DNA of 64,000 nucleotides from assembly GCF_000768355.1 (NCBI RefSeq), contig NZ_AVPU01000009.1:1-64000 (forward strand). Direction: 5' to 3'. The notes beneath the pieces were generated by a model. That model was not told the DNA's origin, made no database searches, and saw nothing but the letters and a program-made list of their open reading frames with translations. Below, one piece after another: positions 16,828-27,059 of this stretch (the stretch's first letter is position 1; every line of letters starts with the position of its first letter). Made by a program: the position numbers and the translations under genes. Source of the DNA: Lysobacter daejeonensis GH1-9 (GTDB lineage: Bacteria; Pseudomonadota; Gammaproteobacteria; Xanthomonadales; Xanthomonadaceae).

Positions 16828-18303
16828 ATGTACAAGAATCTGTTCGCGACCAAGCCGGTGGAAGCCGCTGGCCACGTCGACGCCGGCGAGCCCGTGGAAG
16901 GCGGCTTGCAGGGCGAGGTGACGCTCAAGCGCGTCCTCACCGCGCGCCACCTCGTGATGCTGGGCGTGGGCGCCATCATCGGCGCCGGCATCTTCGTGAT
17001 GACCGGCACGGCGGCGGCCAACTACGCCGGCCCGGCGGTCATCCTGAGCTTCGTGATGGCAGCGGTGGCCTGCGGCTTCGCCGGCCTGTGCTATGCCGAA
17101 TTCGCGTCGATGATGCCCGTTTCGGGGTCCGCCTACTCCTATACCTACAGCACGCTGGGCGAGGTCGTGGCCTGGTTCATCGGCTGGAACCTGGTGCTCG
17201 AGTACCTGTTCGCGGCGTCCAGTGTCGCCGTGGGCTGGTCGGGCTACCTCAACAGTTTCCTCACCACGCATGGCGCGGGCGTCCCCGCCGCGTTGGCCCA
17301 GGCGCCCTTCCATTATTCCGCCGAAACCAGTTCATTCGTCAGCACCGGGTCCATCGTCAACCTGCCGGCCGTGCTGATCGTGGCTGCCATCTCGGGGCTG
17401 TGCTACCGCGGCATCACCCAGTCCGCGTGGGTCAACGCGCTGATCGTGGCCATCAAGGTCACGGTGATCGTGGCGTTCCTGGGCTTCGCGGCCCAGTACA
17501 TCAACCCCGACAACTGGCAGCCGTTCATCCCCGAGAACGAAGGGGGCACCCGCTTTGGCACCGAAGGCGTCGTGCGCGGCGCGGCCGTGGTGTTCTTCGC
17601 CTACATCGGCTTCGATGCGGTTTCCACCGCGGCGGGCGAGGCCAAGAACCCGCAGCGCGACATGCCCATCGGCATCCTGGGCTCGCTGGCCGTCTGCACC
17701 GTGCTCTACATCGCCGTGGCGGCCACGCTCACCGGTCTGCTGCCATACCCGCAGCTCGACACCGCGAAGCCGGTCGCGACTGCCCTGGAAGCCTACCCGA
17801 CCCTGGGCTGGCTGAAGATGGCAGTCGAGATCGGCGCGATCGCCGGCCTGAGCTCGGTGATCCTGGTGATGCTGATGGGCCAGCCGCGCATCTTCTACGC
17901 AATGGCGAAGGACGGCCTGATGCCGAAGATCTTTGGCCGTGTGCACCCGAAGTTCCAGACCCCGTATGTCGGCACGGTGATCGTCGGCGTCGTCGCCGCG
18001 ATCATGGCCGGCCTGTTGCCGCTGGACTTCCTGGGCGACCTGGTCTCCATGGGCACGCTGCTGGCCTTCGCCACCGTGTGCGCCGGCGTGCTGATCCTGC
18101 GTTACACCCGTCCGGACCTGCAGCGCCCGTTCCGCGTGCCGGGTGCCATCGTCGTCTGCAGCCTCGGCGTGCTGTCCTGCCTGTACCTGTTCTGGCAGCC
18201 GTTCAAGGACCACTGGCAGGTCATGCTGGGCTGGACGGTCATCGGTTTCGTGATCTATTTCGGTTACGGTTACCGCAACAGCAAGCTGCGCAAGGCGGCC
18301 TAA
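16828..18303 (+). CDS. APC-superfamily amino-acid permease (cationic amino acid transporter type), copy 1
   Basis: This 491-residue inner-membrane protein has about 12 predicted membrane helices. TM1 carries the substrate-binding GVGAIIGAGIFVMTG motif of APC transporters; FFAYIGFDAVST and GQPRIFYAMAKDG are typical of the CAT/YhdG subgroup that moves amino acids such as arginine, lysine or others. The ATG at 16828 is preferred over an upstream TTG, with a purine-rich GGGGACC stretch ahead. A terminator separates it from a second, closely similar permease gene, so the two are a tandem duplication with separate transcripts. The substrate is unknown. Confidence 0.9.
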   Translation: MYKNLFATKPVEAAGHVDAGEPVEGGLQGEVTLKRVLTARHLVMLGVGAIIGAGIFVMTGTAAANYAGPAVILSFVMAAVACGFAGLCYAEFASMMPVSGSAYSYTYSTLGEVVAWFIGWNLVLEYLFAASSVAVGWSGYLNSFLTTHGAGVPAALAQAPFHYSAETSSFVSTGSIVNLPAVLIVAAISGLCYRGITQSAWVNALIVAIKVTVIVAFLGFAAQYINPDNWQPFIPENEGGTRFGTEGVVRGAAVVFFAYIGFDAVSTAAGEAKNPQRDMPIGILGSLAVCTVLYIAVAATLTGLLPYPQLDTAKPVATALEAYPTLGWLKMAVEIGAIAGLSSVILVMLMGQPRIFYAMAKDGLMPKIFGRVHPKFQTPYVGTVIVGVVAAIMAGLLPLDFLGDLVSMGTLLAFATVCAGVLILRYTRPDLQRPFRVPGAIVVCSLGVLSCLYLFWQPFKDHWQVMLGWTVIGFVIYFGYGYRNSKLRKAA

Positions 18304-18320
18304 CCGGCCAGCCGCTCCCA

Positions 18321-18346
18321 GGGCCGACGCATCCGTCGGCCCTTTT
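18321..18346 (+). terminator. Intrinsic terminator between the two permease genes
   Basis: A 9-bp perfect stem (GGGCCGACG / CGTCGGCCC) with loop CATC is followed by TTTT. It ends the first permease transcript. Confidence 0.85.
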
Positions 18347-18394
18347 CAATTCCGCGAACGCCGGTGCAACGCTGCCGGCCCCAGAGATGACCCG

Positions 18395-19819
18395 ATGTTG
18401 CAACGACTGCTCGCCACCAAGCACCCCCACGCTGCCCACGCCGATGCCGATGGCCTGAGCCTGCACCGCACGCTGGGCAAATGGGGCCTGACCGCGCTGG
18501 GCATCGGCGCGGTGATCGGTGGCGGCATCTTCGTGATCACCGGGCAGGCGGCGGCCGACCATGCTGGGCCGGCGATCATGCTGTCCTTCGTGCTGGCGGC
18601 GATCTGCTGCACGTTCTGCGCGCTGGCCTACGCCGAGTTCGCGTCGATGGTGCCGGTGTCGGGCAGTGCCTACACCTACACCTACGCCACGCTGGGCGAG
18701 CTGGCTGCTTGGTTCATCGGCTGGATGCTGGTCTTGGAGTACGGCGTGTCCGCCTCGGCGGTGGCGGTCAGCTGGACCGGCTATTTCCTGAGCCTGCTGG
18801 AACATTTCAACATCCACCTGCCCGCGGCCCTGGTGCAGGCGCCGCTGGACAGCAAACTGCAGCCTACGGGCGCCATTGCCAACCTGCCCGCGGCGGCCAT
18901 CGTGCTGCTGTTGACCTGGGTGTGCTACATCGGCATACGCAAGTCCTCGGGCATGAACACCGCCATGGTGCTGCTCAAAAGCGGCCTGATCGTGCTGGTG
19001 ATCATCGCCGGCTGGCAGTACGTCGACCCGGCCAACTGGGAGCCGTTCATCCCGGCCAACGAGGGCCCGGGCAAGTTCGGCTGGGAAGGCGTACTGCGCG
19101 GCGCGTCGATGGTGTTCTTCGCCTACATCGGCTTCGAGGCGGTGTCGGTGGCGGCGCAGGAGTCACACAACCCGCAGAAGGACCTGCCGTTCGGCATGCT
19201 GATGTCGCTGGCCATCTGCACGGTGCTGTACATCGGCATGGCGGCAGTGATGACTGGGCTGACCCCCTACACGTTGCTGGGTACCGACGAGCCCGTGGTG
19301 ACCGCCGTGGCCGGGCACGCGGAGCTGGCATGGTTGCGCGTGGTGGTGGAGATCGGCGCCCTGATTGGCCTGTCGTCCGTGGTTCTGGTGATGATCATCG
19401 GCCAGCCGCGCATCTTCATGATCATGGCGCGCGACGGCCTGCTGCCCGAGGTCTTCACCCGCATCCACCCCAAGCACCGCACCCCGCACATCAACACCGT
19501 GATCACCGGCATCGGCATCGCCCTGCTGGCGGCGGTGTTCCCGCTGGACATCCTGGGCGAGCTGACCTCGATGGGCACGCTGATCGCATTCGGCGCCGTC
19601 TGCGCGGGCGTGCTGATCCTGCGCCGGACCCAGCCCGACCTGCCCCGCCCGTTCCGCATCCGCGGCGTCTGGTTCGTGTGCCTGGCCGGCATCTTCAGCT
19701 GCCTGGCCCTGTTGTCGGCCATGACCCTGCACAACTGGATGCTGATGCTGGGCTGGACGACCGTGGGCTTTGCCATCTATTTCCTCTACGGCTACCGGCA
19801 CAGCAAGCTCAAGGGCTGA
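18395..19819 (+). CDS. APC-superfamily amino-acid permease, copy 2
   Basis: This 474-residue protein is clearly paralogous to the gene just upstream. It shows the same TM1 motif (GIGAVIGGGIFVITG), FFAYIGFEAVSV, GQPRIFMIMARDG and an almost identical C-terminal end (YGYRHSKLKG versus YGYRNSKLRK). The N-terminal soluble tail is shorter and His/Asp-rich. There are 12 predicted membrane helices. The differing loop after TM4 suggests that the copies may have separate substrates. The methionine-salvage genes start 98 bases downstream, but no functional link is shown. Confidence 0.9.
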   Translation: MLQRLLATKHPHAAHADADGLSLHRTLGKWGLTALGIGAVIGGGIFVITGQAAADHAGPAIMLSFVLAAICCTFCALAYAEFASMVPVSGSAYTYTYATLGELAAWFIGWMLVLEYGVSASAVAVSWTGYFLSLLEHFNIHLPAALVQAPLDSKLQPTGAIANLPAAAIVLLLTWVCYIGIRKSSGMNTAMVLLKSGLIVLVIIAGWQYVDPANWEPFIPANEGPGKFGWEGVLRGASMVFFAYIGFEAVSVAAQESHNPQKDLPFGMLMSLAICTVLYIGMAAVMTGLTPYTLLGTDEPVVTAVAGHAELAWLRVVVEIGALIGLSSVVLVMIIGQPRIFMIMARDGLLPEVFTRIHPKHRTPHINTVITGIGIALLAAVFPLDILGELTSMGTLIAFGAVCAGVLILRRTQPDLPRPFRIRGVWFVCLAGIFSCLALLSAMTLHNWMLMLGWTTVGFAIYFLYGYRHSKLKG

Positions 19820-19917
19820 CCGCGCCGCCCCCCGGGGCGGCATCGGCGGTTGAACGGATGGAACGCCGGGCGCGCATTGACGCCTGAGTGCCCGGTTTTG
19901 TTTGTAAACTGGGCGGC

Positions 19918-20556
19918 ATGAGCACCCCCCTGCCCTACGACCCGCTGCTCCTGAAGCACTGCGCGGGCAACATCATCGTCAATGTCCGCGAGCTGTCGCA
20001 CCGCGGCTGGACGCCGGCCACCAGCAGCAACTTCTCCGAGCGGATCGACGAGCGCCACGTGGCGATCACCGTCTCCGGTCGCGACAAGGGCAAGCTGACC
20101 GAGGACGACATCATGGTGGTGGACGTGGACGGCCAGCCCGTCGCCACCACGCTGAAGTCGTCCGCCGAGACCCTGCTGCACACCCAGCTGTACAAGCGCT
20201 TCCCCGAAGTGGGCTGCGTGCTGCACACCCACTCGATGGTGCAGACCGTGGCTTCGCGCCTGTACGCCGGCGCCGGCCACGTGCACCTGGAAGGCTACGA
20301 ACTGCTGAAGGCCTTCGTTGGCAACACCACCCACGAGACCGAACTGGACGTGCCGGTCTTCCCCAACACCCAGGACATGCACACGCTGGCCGCGCAGGTC
20401 GATGCCCTGCTCGACCGCCAGCCCATGTGGGGTTACCTGATCGATGGCCATGGGCTGTACGCCTGGGGCCGCGACATGGCCGAGGCACGCCGCCACCTGG
20501 AGGCGTTCGAATTCCTGCTGGCCTGCGAACTCGAACTGAGGAAGCTGCAACGATGA
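19918..20556 (+). CDS. mtnB: Methylthioribulose-1-phosphate dehydratase
   Basis: MtnB dehydrates methylthioribulose-1-phosphate in the methionine salvage pathway, which recycles methylthioadenosine. This 212-residue class II aldolase-fold protein has the zinc ligands HTH at His103/His105 and the phosphate-binding [11 protein letters not shown]. The ATG at 19918 gives the usual length; an upstream in-frame GTG at 19888 would add ten unconserved residues. Its stop overlaps the mtnD start (ATGA), making mtnB-mtnD-mtnC one operon. Confidence 0.94.
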   Translation: MSTPLPYDPLLLKHCAGNIIVNVRELSHRGWTPATSSNFSERIDERHVAITVSGRDKGKLTEDDIMVVDVDGQPVATTLKSSAETLLHTQLYKRFPEVGCVLHTHSMVQTVASRLYAGAGHVHLEGYELLKAFVGNTTHETELDVPVFPNTQDMHTLAAQVDALLDRQPMWGYLIDGHGLYAWGRDMAEARRHLEAFEFLLACELELRKLQR

Positions 20557-21110
20557 GCCGCCTGCGTATCTTCGACGAAGAGAACCCCACCTCGCCGCGC
20601 CTGGCCACCAGCGACCATGCCGAGATGGCGCGCGAGCTGAAGAAGATCGGCGTGACCTTCGAGCAGTGGCAGGCGGCGCAGGCGATCGTCCCTGGCGACA
20701 CGCCGGAGAAGATCATGGACGCCTACCGCGCCGACATCGACCGCCTGGTGGCCGACAACGGCTTCAAGAGCGTGGACGTGGTCAGCATCGCGCCGGACAA
20801 CCCGCAGCGCGAGGCGATGCGCGCCAAGTTCCTCAACGAGCACTTCCACAAGGAAGACGAAGTGCGCTTCTTCGTGGCCGGCTCGGGACTTTTCACCCTG
20901 CACGTGGACAACGGCGTGTACGAGGTGCTGTGCGAACAGGGCGACCTGATCGCCGTGCCCGACCGCGCGCTGCACTGGTTCGACATGGGCCCGGAGCCGA
21001 GCTTCGTGGCCATCCGCTTCTTCACCGAGCCGGACGGCTGGGTGGGCCACTTCACCGGCACCGACATCGCCCAGCGCTTCCCACGCTACGAGCCGGGCAC
21101 CGCGGCATGA
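20553..21110 (+). CDS. mtnD: Acireductone dioxygenase
   Basis: MtnD is a cupin that oxidises acireductone to the ketoacid precursor of methionine (with Fe) or to methylthiopropionate and CO (with Ni). This 185-residue protein carries the metal ligands His97, His99, Glu103 and His141, matching the Klebsiella enzyme (96, 98, 102, 140) offset by one. It overlaps mtnB upstream and mtnC downstream by 4 bases each, so translation of the three genes is coupled. Confidence 0.95.
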   Translation: MSRLRIFDEENPTSPRLATSDHAEMARELKKIGVTFEQWQAAQAIVPGDTPEKIMDAYRADIDRLVADNGFKSVDVVSIAPDNPQREAMRAKFLNEHFHKEDEVRFFVAGSGLFTLHVDNGVYEVLCEQGDLIAVPDRALHWFDMGPEPSFVAIRFFTEPDGWVGHFTGTDIAQRFPRYEPGTAA

Positions 21111-21805
21111 CGCGCGCCATCCTGACTGACATCGAGGGCACCACCAGCAGCATCTCCTTCGTGAAGGACGTGCTGTTCCCCTATGCCCGCCGCGCACTGC
21201 CGGGGTTCGTGGCCAAGCGCGGTCGCGAACCGGCGGTGCGGAAGTGGCTGGACCTGGTGGCCACCGAGAACGGCGGCATGTGCGATGACGCGATGATCGT
21301 CGAGGTGCTGCAGGGCTGGATCGACCAGGACCGCAAGCACACCGCGCTGAAGGCGCTTCAAGGCATGATCTGGGCCGATGGCTACCGCACGGTCGACTTC
21401 ACCGCGCACATCTACGAGGACGCCGCGACTGCGCTGCAGGCGTGGAAGGCGGCCGGCCTGCCGCTGTACGTGTATTCGTCGGGCAGCGTGCCGGCGCAGC
21501 GGCTGTTCTTTGGCCACAGCGACGCTGGCGACCTGACGGGGCTGTTCTCCGGCTGGTTTGACACCGAAGTCGGCGGCAAGCGCGAGGCCGACAGTTACCG
21601 CCACATCGTCGAGGCCATCGGCCTGGAGGCCAGCGATGTGCTGTTCCTCTCCGACGTGGTGGAGGAGCTGGATGCCGCGCGCGAGGCCGGTCTGGGCACC
21701 GTGCTGCTGGATCGCCGCGAGGACTATCCCATGCCTCGGCTGGGCGAAGCCGCGCACGGTCACACGCGGGTGGAATCCTTCGCGGACATCACGCTGGCGG
21801 CTTGA
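21107..21805 (+). CDS. mtnC: Enolase-phosphatase E1
   Basis: MtnC enolises and dephosphorylates 2,3-diketo-5-methylthiopentyl-1-phosphate to acireductone, the substrate of MtnD. This 232-residue HAD-fold protein has the motif DIEGTT (Asp8, Glu10) typical of E1, and YSSGSVPAQ and [12 protein letters not shown] as later HAD motifs. The ATG overlaps the mtnD stop. The upstream salvage enzymes (nucleosidase or phosphorylase, MtnA) are not in this window. Confidence 0.95.
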   Translation: MTRAILTDIEGTTSSISFVKDVLFPYARRALPGFVAKRGREPAVRKWLDLVATENGGMCDDAMIVEVLQGWIDQDRKHTALKALQGMIWADGYRTVDFTAHIYEDAATALQAWKAAGLPLYVYSSGSVPAQRLFFGHSDAGDLTGLFSGWFDTEVGGKREADSYRHIVEAIGLEASDVLFLSDVVEELDAAREAGLGTVLLDRREDYPMPRLGEAAHGHTRVESFADITLAA

Positions 21806-21815
21806 TGCGTTCGCC

Positions 21816-21842
21816 GCTGGCGTGGCGATCTGCCGCGCCAGC
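21816..21842 (+). terminator. Probable terminator of the mtnBDC operon
   Basis: An 11-bp stem with one G-U pair (GCTGGCGTGGC / GCCGCGCCAGC, loop GATCT) lies 10 bases after the mtnC stop. Only TTT appears after a short gap, so termination strength is uncertain. Confidence 0.45.
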
Positions 21843-21891
21843 GCCCTTTGGATGTGCAGCAACCAGATCGGGACACGCCCGTGGCTGGCCG

Positions 21892-22476
21892 TCACGCGTG
21901 CAGCTTTTCGCCTTTGGCCATCATTTCAACGAAGCTGGCCGCCCGCGACTGGCGCGTCTCGGCCTTCTTCGCGGTGTGCACGCGCCAGCAGAACGCATAG
22001 CGATTGGTTCGGTCGAGCTGCTCGAAAAACCGCCGCGCCTTGGCATTCTTCGCCAAAGCCTTGGCCAGTTCCTCGGGCACGGGCATGTCACGCCCGCCCT
22101 CGTAGGCCTGGTCCCAACGACCGTCCGCCTTGGCCGCTTCGACCTCGCGCAGCCCGCTGGGCCGCATGCGTCCGGCGGCGGTCAGGCGCTCGACGTGGCC
22201 AATATTGATCCTCGACCATAGGCTACGCGCACGACGTGGCGTGAATCGCTGCAGGAAGTACCGGGCGTCACAGCCGCGCTTCTGGCCATCGATCCATCCA
22301 TGGCACAGCGCGGCATCCAGCGCCTCGGCGTAGGTGACCGACCCCACATCCGCGCCCTTCTTGGCGATCTTCAACCAGACGCCCTTGCTGTCGCCATGCA
22401 CGTCCAGCCACGCCTCCCACTCGGCAGCGTCGGTGAACAAGGCAATCGGCAGATCCGTCGGCAAACCTGCACTCAT
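21892..22476 (-). CDS. YdeI/OmpD-associated family protein
   Basis: This 194-residue protein of the YdeI/OmdA family (often described as bacteriocin-protection proteins; biochemical role unclear) has the conserved ALCHGWIDGQKRG core and a C-terminal LDRTNRYAFCWRV segment. The ATG at 22476 has AGGAG 8 bases upstream; a much longer frame exists upstream but is the shadow of the phosphoesterase gene. It starts 4 bases after the phosphoesterase stop, so both are likely on one transcript, although no functional link is evident. Confidence 0.82.
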   Translation of the reverse strand: MSAGLPTDLPIALFTDAAEWEAWLDVHGDSKGVWLKIAKKGADVGSVTYAEALDAALCHGWIDGQKRGCDARYFLQRFTPRRARSLWSRINIGHVERLTAAGRMRPSGLREVEAAKADGRWDQAYEGGRDMPVPEELAKALAKNAKARRFFEQLDRTNRYAFCWRVHTAKKAETRQSRAASFVEMMAKGEKLHA

Positions 22477-22480
22477 CTGG

Positions 22481-24151
22481 CTACTCCTTGCCGGCCTCCA
22501 GGACGTAACGGGTACTTGCGCGCTGCTCACCTTGCCAACGGTCAAAGGCGCGCACCTCGACGCGGTGCTCGCCCAGGCCCAGATCGGTGGGAAGCGTGCC
22601 ACGCCACAGGTGCGGCGAGGCTTCAGCGGGCGGCGCACGGTCGTAGCCACGCAGCGTTGCGGCGCGGTCGTCCTGCACGTTCTCCGTCACCAGCCAGGGG
22701 TCCGCTGCGGCCACCCGGCGCATGGGCTGCCATGGCCCGCCGTCGATGCGGTACTCCACGCGGCTGTCGTCCTGGCCCATGAACACGTTGGCATGCACCG
22801 CGAACGCCGGCCAGGCGCCATGCCTCAGCACCCTCGGCGCGGACAGTCGCATCGCCGATGTAAATCCGGCGTCGTTGGCGGGAATGCGTGCCGGGTGCCA
22901 TGACAGGGTGTAATCGCCGCCGCGCCGGACATGCAGGCGGGCATAGCCGTTGGGCGTACCGTCGGCCATGGTGGTGTCGGGAATGCCGTCGGCATCCTTC
23001 ACGCCCGACCAGAACGCGCCGCAGGCCGCGCCGACGTTGTACTCATGCAGCGGCGCCGCGCCGTGCCAACCACTGGCGGCGCCGTGGGAAACGTGGCGTT
23101 GGGTGTGGCTGTGGCCGCTGAGCAGCAGCACCCTGGGAAACGGCCGCAGCAGGGCAAACAGGCGCTCGCGGTCGGCGTGGCGGAAGGTCTCGCGACCCGG
23201 CCCGGCATCGAAAAACGGGATGTGCACCGCCAGCACCAGCAGGCGGTCCCTGGGCACGGTGGGCAGGTAGCGCTCGAGGAAGGCGAACTGGTCCTCGCGC
23301 AGGCCGCCGATGTACGACGGCTTTTGCCCCGGTTGATAGATGACGTCATCCAGCAACACGAAAGTTGCTTCCGACTCCTCCCACGCATGGGTGTCCGGAC
23401 CGAAGTGGTGGCGGAACGTCAGCAACGAATCCTCGTCGCGCGCGGCGTCGAAGTCGAGATCGTGGTTGCCGGCCACGTGCAGCCACGGCACGCCCAGGCT
23501 GGTGGTGGCGGCGGTCAATGCCGGGTACAGCGAGAGGTCGTCGTTGGTGATGTCGCCCAGGCTGATGCCGAGGTCACCGGCCAAGCCATCGAAGTAGAAG
23601 CGGCCAAAGCTGTGCCCCATGTCGATGGCCGTGTCGTGCTTGAGCGGCTCGACGATATCGCGGCGGTAGTAGTCGATGTCGCGTTGGGACTTGGGCTGCG
23701 GGTCGGCAAACACCACCACATCGAGACCTTGCTGCCGCTTCGGCGAGGGCTTGGCGACGCGCAGGGCGAAATCGCGGCACGTCGCCGGCCCGACCGGCAT
23801 TCCACCGTATTTGAGCGTGGGGCCTGGTGCGGTGCGGGTGTTCTGCCAGACGTCGGGAAGGCCATCCTCGCGCCGGGTGGGCAGGTAACCGGGTGGCTTG
23901 ATCACGAACAGGCTGCGTCCGTCCGCGGGCGGCAGGCGGTAGGCGCCGCGTGCGTCAGTCACGCTGATCTGCACGCCGTCGGAGACCTTCACTGCGGCAA
24001 TGCCCGGTTCGCCAAGATCGCGCCGGCCGTTGCCGTTGCGGTCTTCAAACACGACGCCGCCGTCGCAGGTTGACGCCACGGCGACAACCGACACGGTACA
24101 GCCCACCAGTGCCAACGCGATCAGCTGGAATGAAACCACCGGTAAGCGCAT
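22481..24151 (-). CDS. Exported calcineurin-like metallophosphoesterase
   Basis: This 556-residue protein begins with a signal peptide (hydrophobic residues about 8-27). Next come a SdrD-like/beta-sandwich N-domain (VFEDRNGNGRRDLGEPG, about residues 33-115), a calcineurin-type phosphoesterase core with VVVFADPQ, GDITNDD, AGNHDLDF and SGHSHTQRH as metal ligands, and a C-terminal beta domain. The three-part layout matches the family of calcineurin-like phosphoesterases with dedicated N- and C-terminal domains. It acts outside the cytoplasm on an unknown phosphate ester. AGGAG lies 5 bases before the ATG. It lies 96 bases downstream of the his operon on the same strand. Confidence 0.88.
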   Translation of the reverse strand: MRLPVVSFQLIALALVGCTVSVVAVASTCDGGVVFEDRNGNGRRDLGEPGIAAVKVSDGVQISVTDARGAYRLPPADGRSLFVIKPPGYLPTRREDGLPDVWQNTRTAPGPTLKYGGMPVGPATCRDFALRVAKPSPKRQQGLDVVVFADPQPKSQRDIDYYRRDIVEPLKHDTAIDMGHSFGRFYFDGLAGDLGISLGDITNDDLSLYPALTAATTSLGVPWLHVAGNHDLDFDAARDEDSLLTFRHHFGPDTHAWEESEATFVLLDDVIYQPGQKPSYIGGLREDQFAFLERYLPTVPRDRLLVLAVHIPFFDAGPGRETFRHADRERLFALLRPFPRVLLLSGHSHTQRHVSHGAASGWHGAAPLHEYNVGAACGAFWSGVKDADGIPDTTMADGTPNGYARLHVRRGGDYTLSWHPARIPANDAGFTSAMRLSAPRVLRHGAWPAFAVHANVFMGQDDSRVEYRIDGGPWQPMRRVAAADPWLVTENVQDDRAATLRGYDRAPPAEASPHLWRGTLPTDLGLGEHRVEVRAFDRWQGEQRASTRYVLEAGKE

Positions 24152-24247
24152 GCCGACTCCTGGGCCTGGGCCGCCGCCCGGCGGCCGGTTCGATGCGGCC
24201 GATTATGCGCGAGGTGCATGACCGGATGCGCGGAGGCCCAGTGCGGG

Positions 24248-24919
24248 TCAGCCGCCGTTGTGGCGCTCCCGCAACACCGCCACCGCATCCTCCAACGAGC
24301 GGCCACGCGCGCGCAGCAACACTTGCAGGTGGTACAGCAGGTCGGCGGACTCGCCAAGCAACGCATCGTCATCCTGCGCGACGGCGGCCAGCGCCGTCTC
24401 CACACCCTCCTCGCCCACCTTCTGCGCGATGCGACGGATCCCGCCCTCGAAGAGCCGCGTGCTGTAGCTGCCCGGGGGACGGTCGCGATCGCGGGCGGCG
24501 ACCAGCGCATCCAGTTCCGCGAGGAAGTTGGCGGGTGCCTGAGGGAAGCAACTGGTGCGCCCGAGGTGGCAGGTCGGGCCATGCGGACGCGCCAGCACCA
24601 GCAGCGTGTCGGCATCGCAGTCCACGTCGATCGACACCAGTTCCAGGAAATGACCGGAGGACTCCCCCTTGGTCCACAGGCGCTGCTTGCTGCGGCTGAA
24701 GAACGTGACATGGCCGGTGTCGCAGGTCGCCTGCACCGCTGCGCGATCCATGTAGCCCAGCATCAGCACGCGCAGTGTCGCCGCGTCCTGGACCACTGCA
24801 GGCACGAGGAGGCCCTGCTTCTCCCAATCCAGCCGGCCGGTGAGGCCAGCGGCATCGATGGAGGTACAGGCAGGCATGCGGTTGGTATCCGGGCTTGGCG
24901 AGGATGGAGACTGGCTCAT
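24248..24919 (-). CDS. hisI: Bifunctional phosphoribosyl-AMP cyclohydrolase / phosphoribosyl-ATP pyrophosphatase
   Basis: This 223-residue protein carries out histidine steps 2 and 3. The N-terminal HisI domain (about residues 20-130) has [20 protein letters not shown] and the metal-binding [10 protein letters not shown] with a downstream Cys in GPTCH. The C-terminal HisE domain (about 135-223) has [13 protein letters not shown] and the ADLLYHL helix. This HisIE fusion is the gammaproteobacterial form. The ATG overlaps the hisF stop (ATGA). It is the last gene of the his operon. Confidence 0.95.
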   Translation of the reverse strand: MSQSPSSPSPDTNRMPACTSIDAAGLTGRLDWEKQGLLVPAVVQDAATLRVLMLGYMDRAAVQATCDTGHVTFFSRSKQRLWTKGESSGHFLELVSIDVDCDADTLLVLARPHGPTCHLGRTSCFPQAPANFLAELDALVAARDRDRPPGSYSTRLFEGGIRRIAQKVGEEGVETALAAVAQDDDALLGESADLLYHLQVLLRARGRSLEDAVAVLRERHNGG

Positions 24920-25707
24920 GCGGGTACCGTATCGGTCACGGGCCGGACCGGAATGCCGGCGGCGGCCAGTTGGCGTTTGAGGTCGGGAATGGCGATCGTT
25001 CCGGAGTGGAAAACACTCGCGGCCAGTGCGCCGTCGACATCGGCGTCGCGGAACACCGCTTCGAAATGCGCCGCCGTGCCGGCCCCGCCAGAGGCCACCA
25101 GTGGCACGTTGCACAAGGCGCGCACCTCCCGAAGTTGCACCAGGTCGTAGCCTTCGCGCACACCATCGCTGCCCATGCAGTTGAGCACGATCTCACCGGC
25201 GCCCCGTTGCTGTGCCTCGATCACCCAGTCCAGCGTGCGCATGGCGAGCGCCTGGGTGCGCGACGGATCCCCGGTGTACTGACGTACCCGCCATTCCCCA
25301 TCGGGATCGAGAAGGCTGTCGATGCCCACCACCACGCACTGTTCGCCAAACGCTTCGGCCAGCTCGCTGATCAGCGCCGGACGCTCCAGGGCGGGCGTGT
25401 TGACGGAGACCTTGTCGGCGCCGGCGTGCAGGATGCCACGCGCGTCCTCCACGCCGCGGATACCGCCGGCCACGCAGAACGGAATGTCCAGGGCGCGGGC
25501 CACGCGCTCGACCCAGCCACGGTCCACCGCACGCCCTTCCGGGCTGGCGGTGATGTCATAGAACACCAGCTCATCGGCGCCCTGCTGGCGGTAACGTTGG
25601 GCCAATTCCACGATGTCGCCCATGTCCACGTGGTCACGGAAGCGCACGCCTTTCACGACGCGTCCATCGCGCACGTCAAGGCAGGGGATGATGCGGCGAC
25701 TGAGCAT
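24916..25707 (-). CDS. hisF: Imidazole glycerol phosphate synthase, cyclase subunit
   Basis: HisF joins ammonia from HisH with PRFAR to give imidazole glycerol phosphate and AICAR. The protein has 263 residues and a TIM barrel with the catalytic Asp in [14 protein letters not shown] near the N-terminus and a second Asp in ITASPEGR's neighbourhood (the usual DITAS segment reads YDITASPEG). The start shares one base with the hisA stop. Confidence 0.95.
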   Translation of the reverse strand: MLSRRIIPCLDVRDGRVVKGVRFRDHVDMGDIVELAQRYRQQGADELVFYDITASPEGRAVDRGWVERVARALDIPFCVAGGIRGVEDARGILHAGADKVSVNTPALERPALISELAEAFGEQCVVVGIDSLLDPDGEWRVRQYTGDPSRTQALAMRTLDWVIEAQQRGAGEIVLNCMGSDGVREGYDLVQLREVRALCNVPLVASGGAGTAAHFEAVFRDADVDGALAASVFHSGTIAIPDLKRQLAAAGIPVRPVTDTVPA

Positions 25708-26450
25708 CAGGCCACCTCCGCAAAGGCATTGGACAGGTCAAAGCGGCCGTCGAGCAGGGCCTTGCCCAGCACGGCACCGGCACAACCGGCCTGCCGGGCA
25801 GCCAACACATCGCCCACGTCACGCACACCTCCAGAGGCCTGCAGTTGCACTTGCGGCGCCACGTCGACGATGCGTCGGTAAAGCGCGATATTGGGCCCGG
25901 ACAACATGCCATCCCGGGTGATGTCGGTACACAGCAGGTGCTGCAACCCGGCCGCCATGTAATCGGACAGCAGGGCTTCCAGCTCCACGCCGCTGTCTTC
26001 GGTCCAGCCCGCGGTGGGCAACTGCCAGCGTCCGTCCGCGGACTGACGTGCGTCGAGCGCGACGGTGAGGCGCGCGCTGCCGAACCACCGCAGCCACTCC
26101 TTCACGCGCGCAGGCTCGCGCACGGCCAGCGATCCGACCACGACGCGATCGGCGCCGGCGTCAAGGATCGACTGGACATCGGCCTCGCTGCGTACGCCAC
26201 CGCCGGTCTGCACCTGCAACGAGGTTGCCGATTTGATGGCGGACAGGAGCGGCGCCAAGGTATAGCCGCCGACGCGCGCGGCATCCAGATCCACCAGGTG
26301 CAGCCAGCGCGCGCCGGCCCGCGCGTAACGCTGGGCCACGCTGAGCGGATCATCGGCGTAGCGGGTTTCCTGCGCATAGTCGCCCTGGCGCAACCGGACC
26401 ACGCGACCGCCGCGCACGTCAATGGCGGGATACAACGTGAAATCGCTCAT
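25707..26450 (-). CDS. hisA: ProFAR isomerase (HisA)
   Basis: HisA isomerises ProFAR to PRFAR. The 247-residue TIM-barrel protein starts with [18 protein letters not shown], with the catalytic Asp11-like residue, and includes [15 protein letters not shown] with the second catalytic Asp. Stop and start codons overlap hisF and hisH. No fused or missing segments are seen. Confidence 0.95.
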   Translation of the reverse strand: MSDFTLYPAIDVRGGRVVRLRQGDYAQETRYADDPLSVAQRYARAGARWLHLVDLDAARVGGYTLAPLLSAIKSATSLQVQTGGGVRSEADVQSILDAGADRVVVGSLAVREPARVKEWLRWFGSARLTVALDARQSADGRWQLPTAGWTEDSGVELEALLSDYMAAGLQHLLCTDITRDGMLSGPNIALYRRIVDVAPQVQLQASGGVRDVGDVLAARQAGCAGAVLGKALLDGRFDLSNAFAEVA

Positions 26451-27046
26451 GCCAGGTCCCCTGACAGGAAGTTCCGCAGCAGCCGCGCGCCCACCTCGGC
26501 GGAACGCTCCGGGTGGAATTGGGCGCCAACGCGATTGCCCCGCCCCACCACGGCCGCGAAGGTCTGGCCGTGGTTGCAGGTGGCCAGCGTGTCGTCCGTG
26601 ACCGGCGCGCAGTAGCCGTGCACGAAATAGGCCTGCCCGTCGCGCGGGACGCCATCAAGCAATGCGTGCGTGCGCGTGGGCGAGAGTGTGTTCCAGCCCA
26701 TGTGGGGCACACGAATGCCTTCGCCGCCGCGCATGCGCGTGACCGTGCCGGGCAGCAGCCCAAGGCACTCCACCCCACCCTCTTCGGATGCATCGAAGAG
26801 CAGCTGCATGCCCAGGCAGATCCCGAGCAACGGCTGCTGCAAACCGCGGATGACCTCCACCAGACCGCGGTCGCGCAGCAGCGCCATTGCAGTGCCCGCT
26901 GCGCCCACGCCGGGCAGGATCACCCGATCGGCGCTGCGGATGACATTCGCATCCGCCGTCAGGGGGGCATCCACGCCGAGCCGCTCCAGCGCATAACGCA
27001 CCGAACCGATGTTGGCGCCACCGGAGTCGATCAGCACGACCTTCAT
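26447..27046 (-). CDS. hisH: Imidazole glycerol phosphate synthase, glutaminase subunit
   Basis: This 199-residue class I glutamine amidotransferase delivers ammonia to HisF. The nucleophile lies in GICLGMQL; the His and Glu of the triad are in QFHPERS. The ATG at 27046 ([15 protein letters not shown]) was chosen because it matches the family start; a longer frame reaches back into hisB. It follows hisB after 13 bases, the only non-overlapping junction in the hisG-hisIE part of the operon. Confidence 0.95.
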   Translation of the reverse strand: MKVVLIDSGGANIGSVRYALERLGVDAPLTADANVIRSADRVILPGVGAAGTAMALLRDRGLVEVIRGLQQPLLGICLGMQLLFDASEEGGVECLGLLPGTVTRMRGGEGIRVPHMGWNTLSPTRTHALLDGVPRDGQAYFVHGYCAPVTDDTLATCNHGQTFAAVVGRGNRVGAQFHPERSAEVGARLLRNFLSGDLA

Positions 27047-27059
27047 CGCAGCTTTTCCA

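Noticed and set aside
19877-19910. TTGACG with TAAACT as promoter of mtnBDC
   Set aside because: The distance between the hexamers is 22 bases, outside the sigma-70 range; other spacings give poor -10 boxes.
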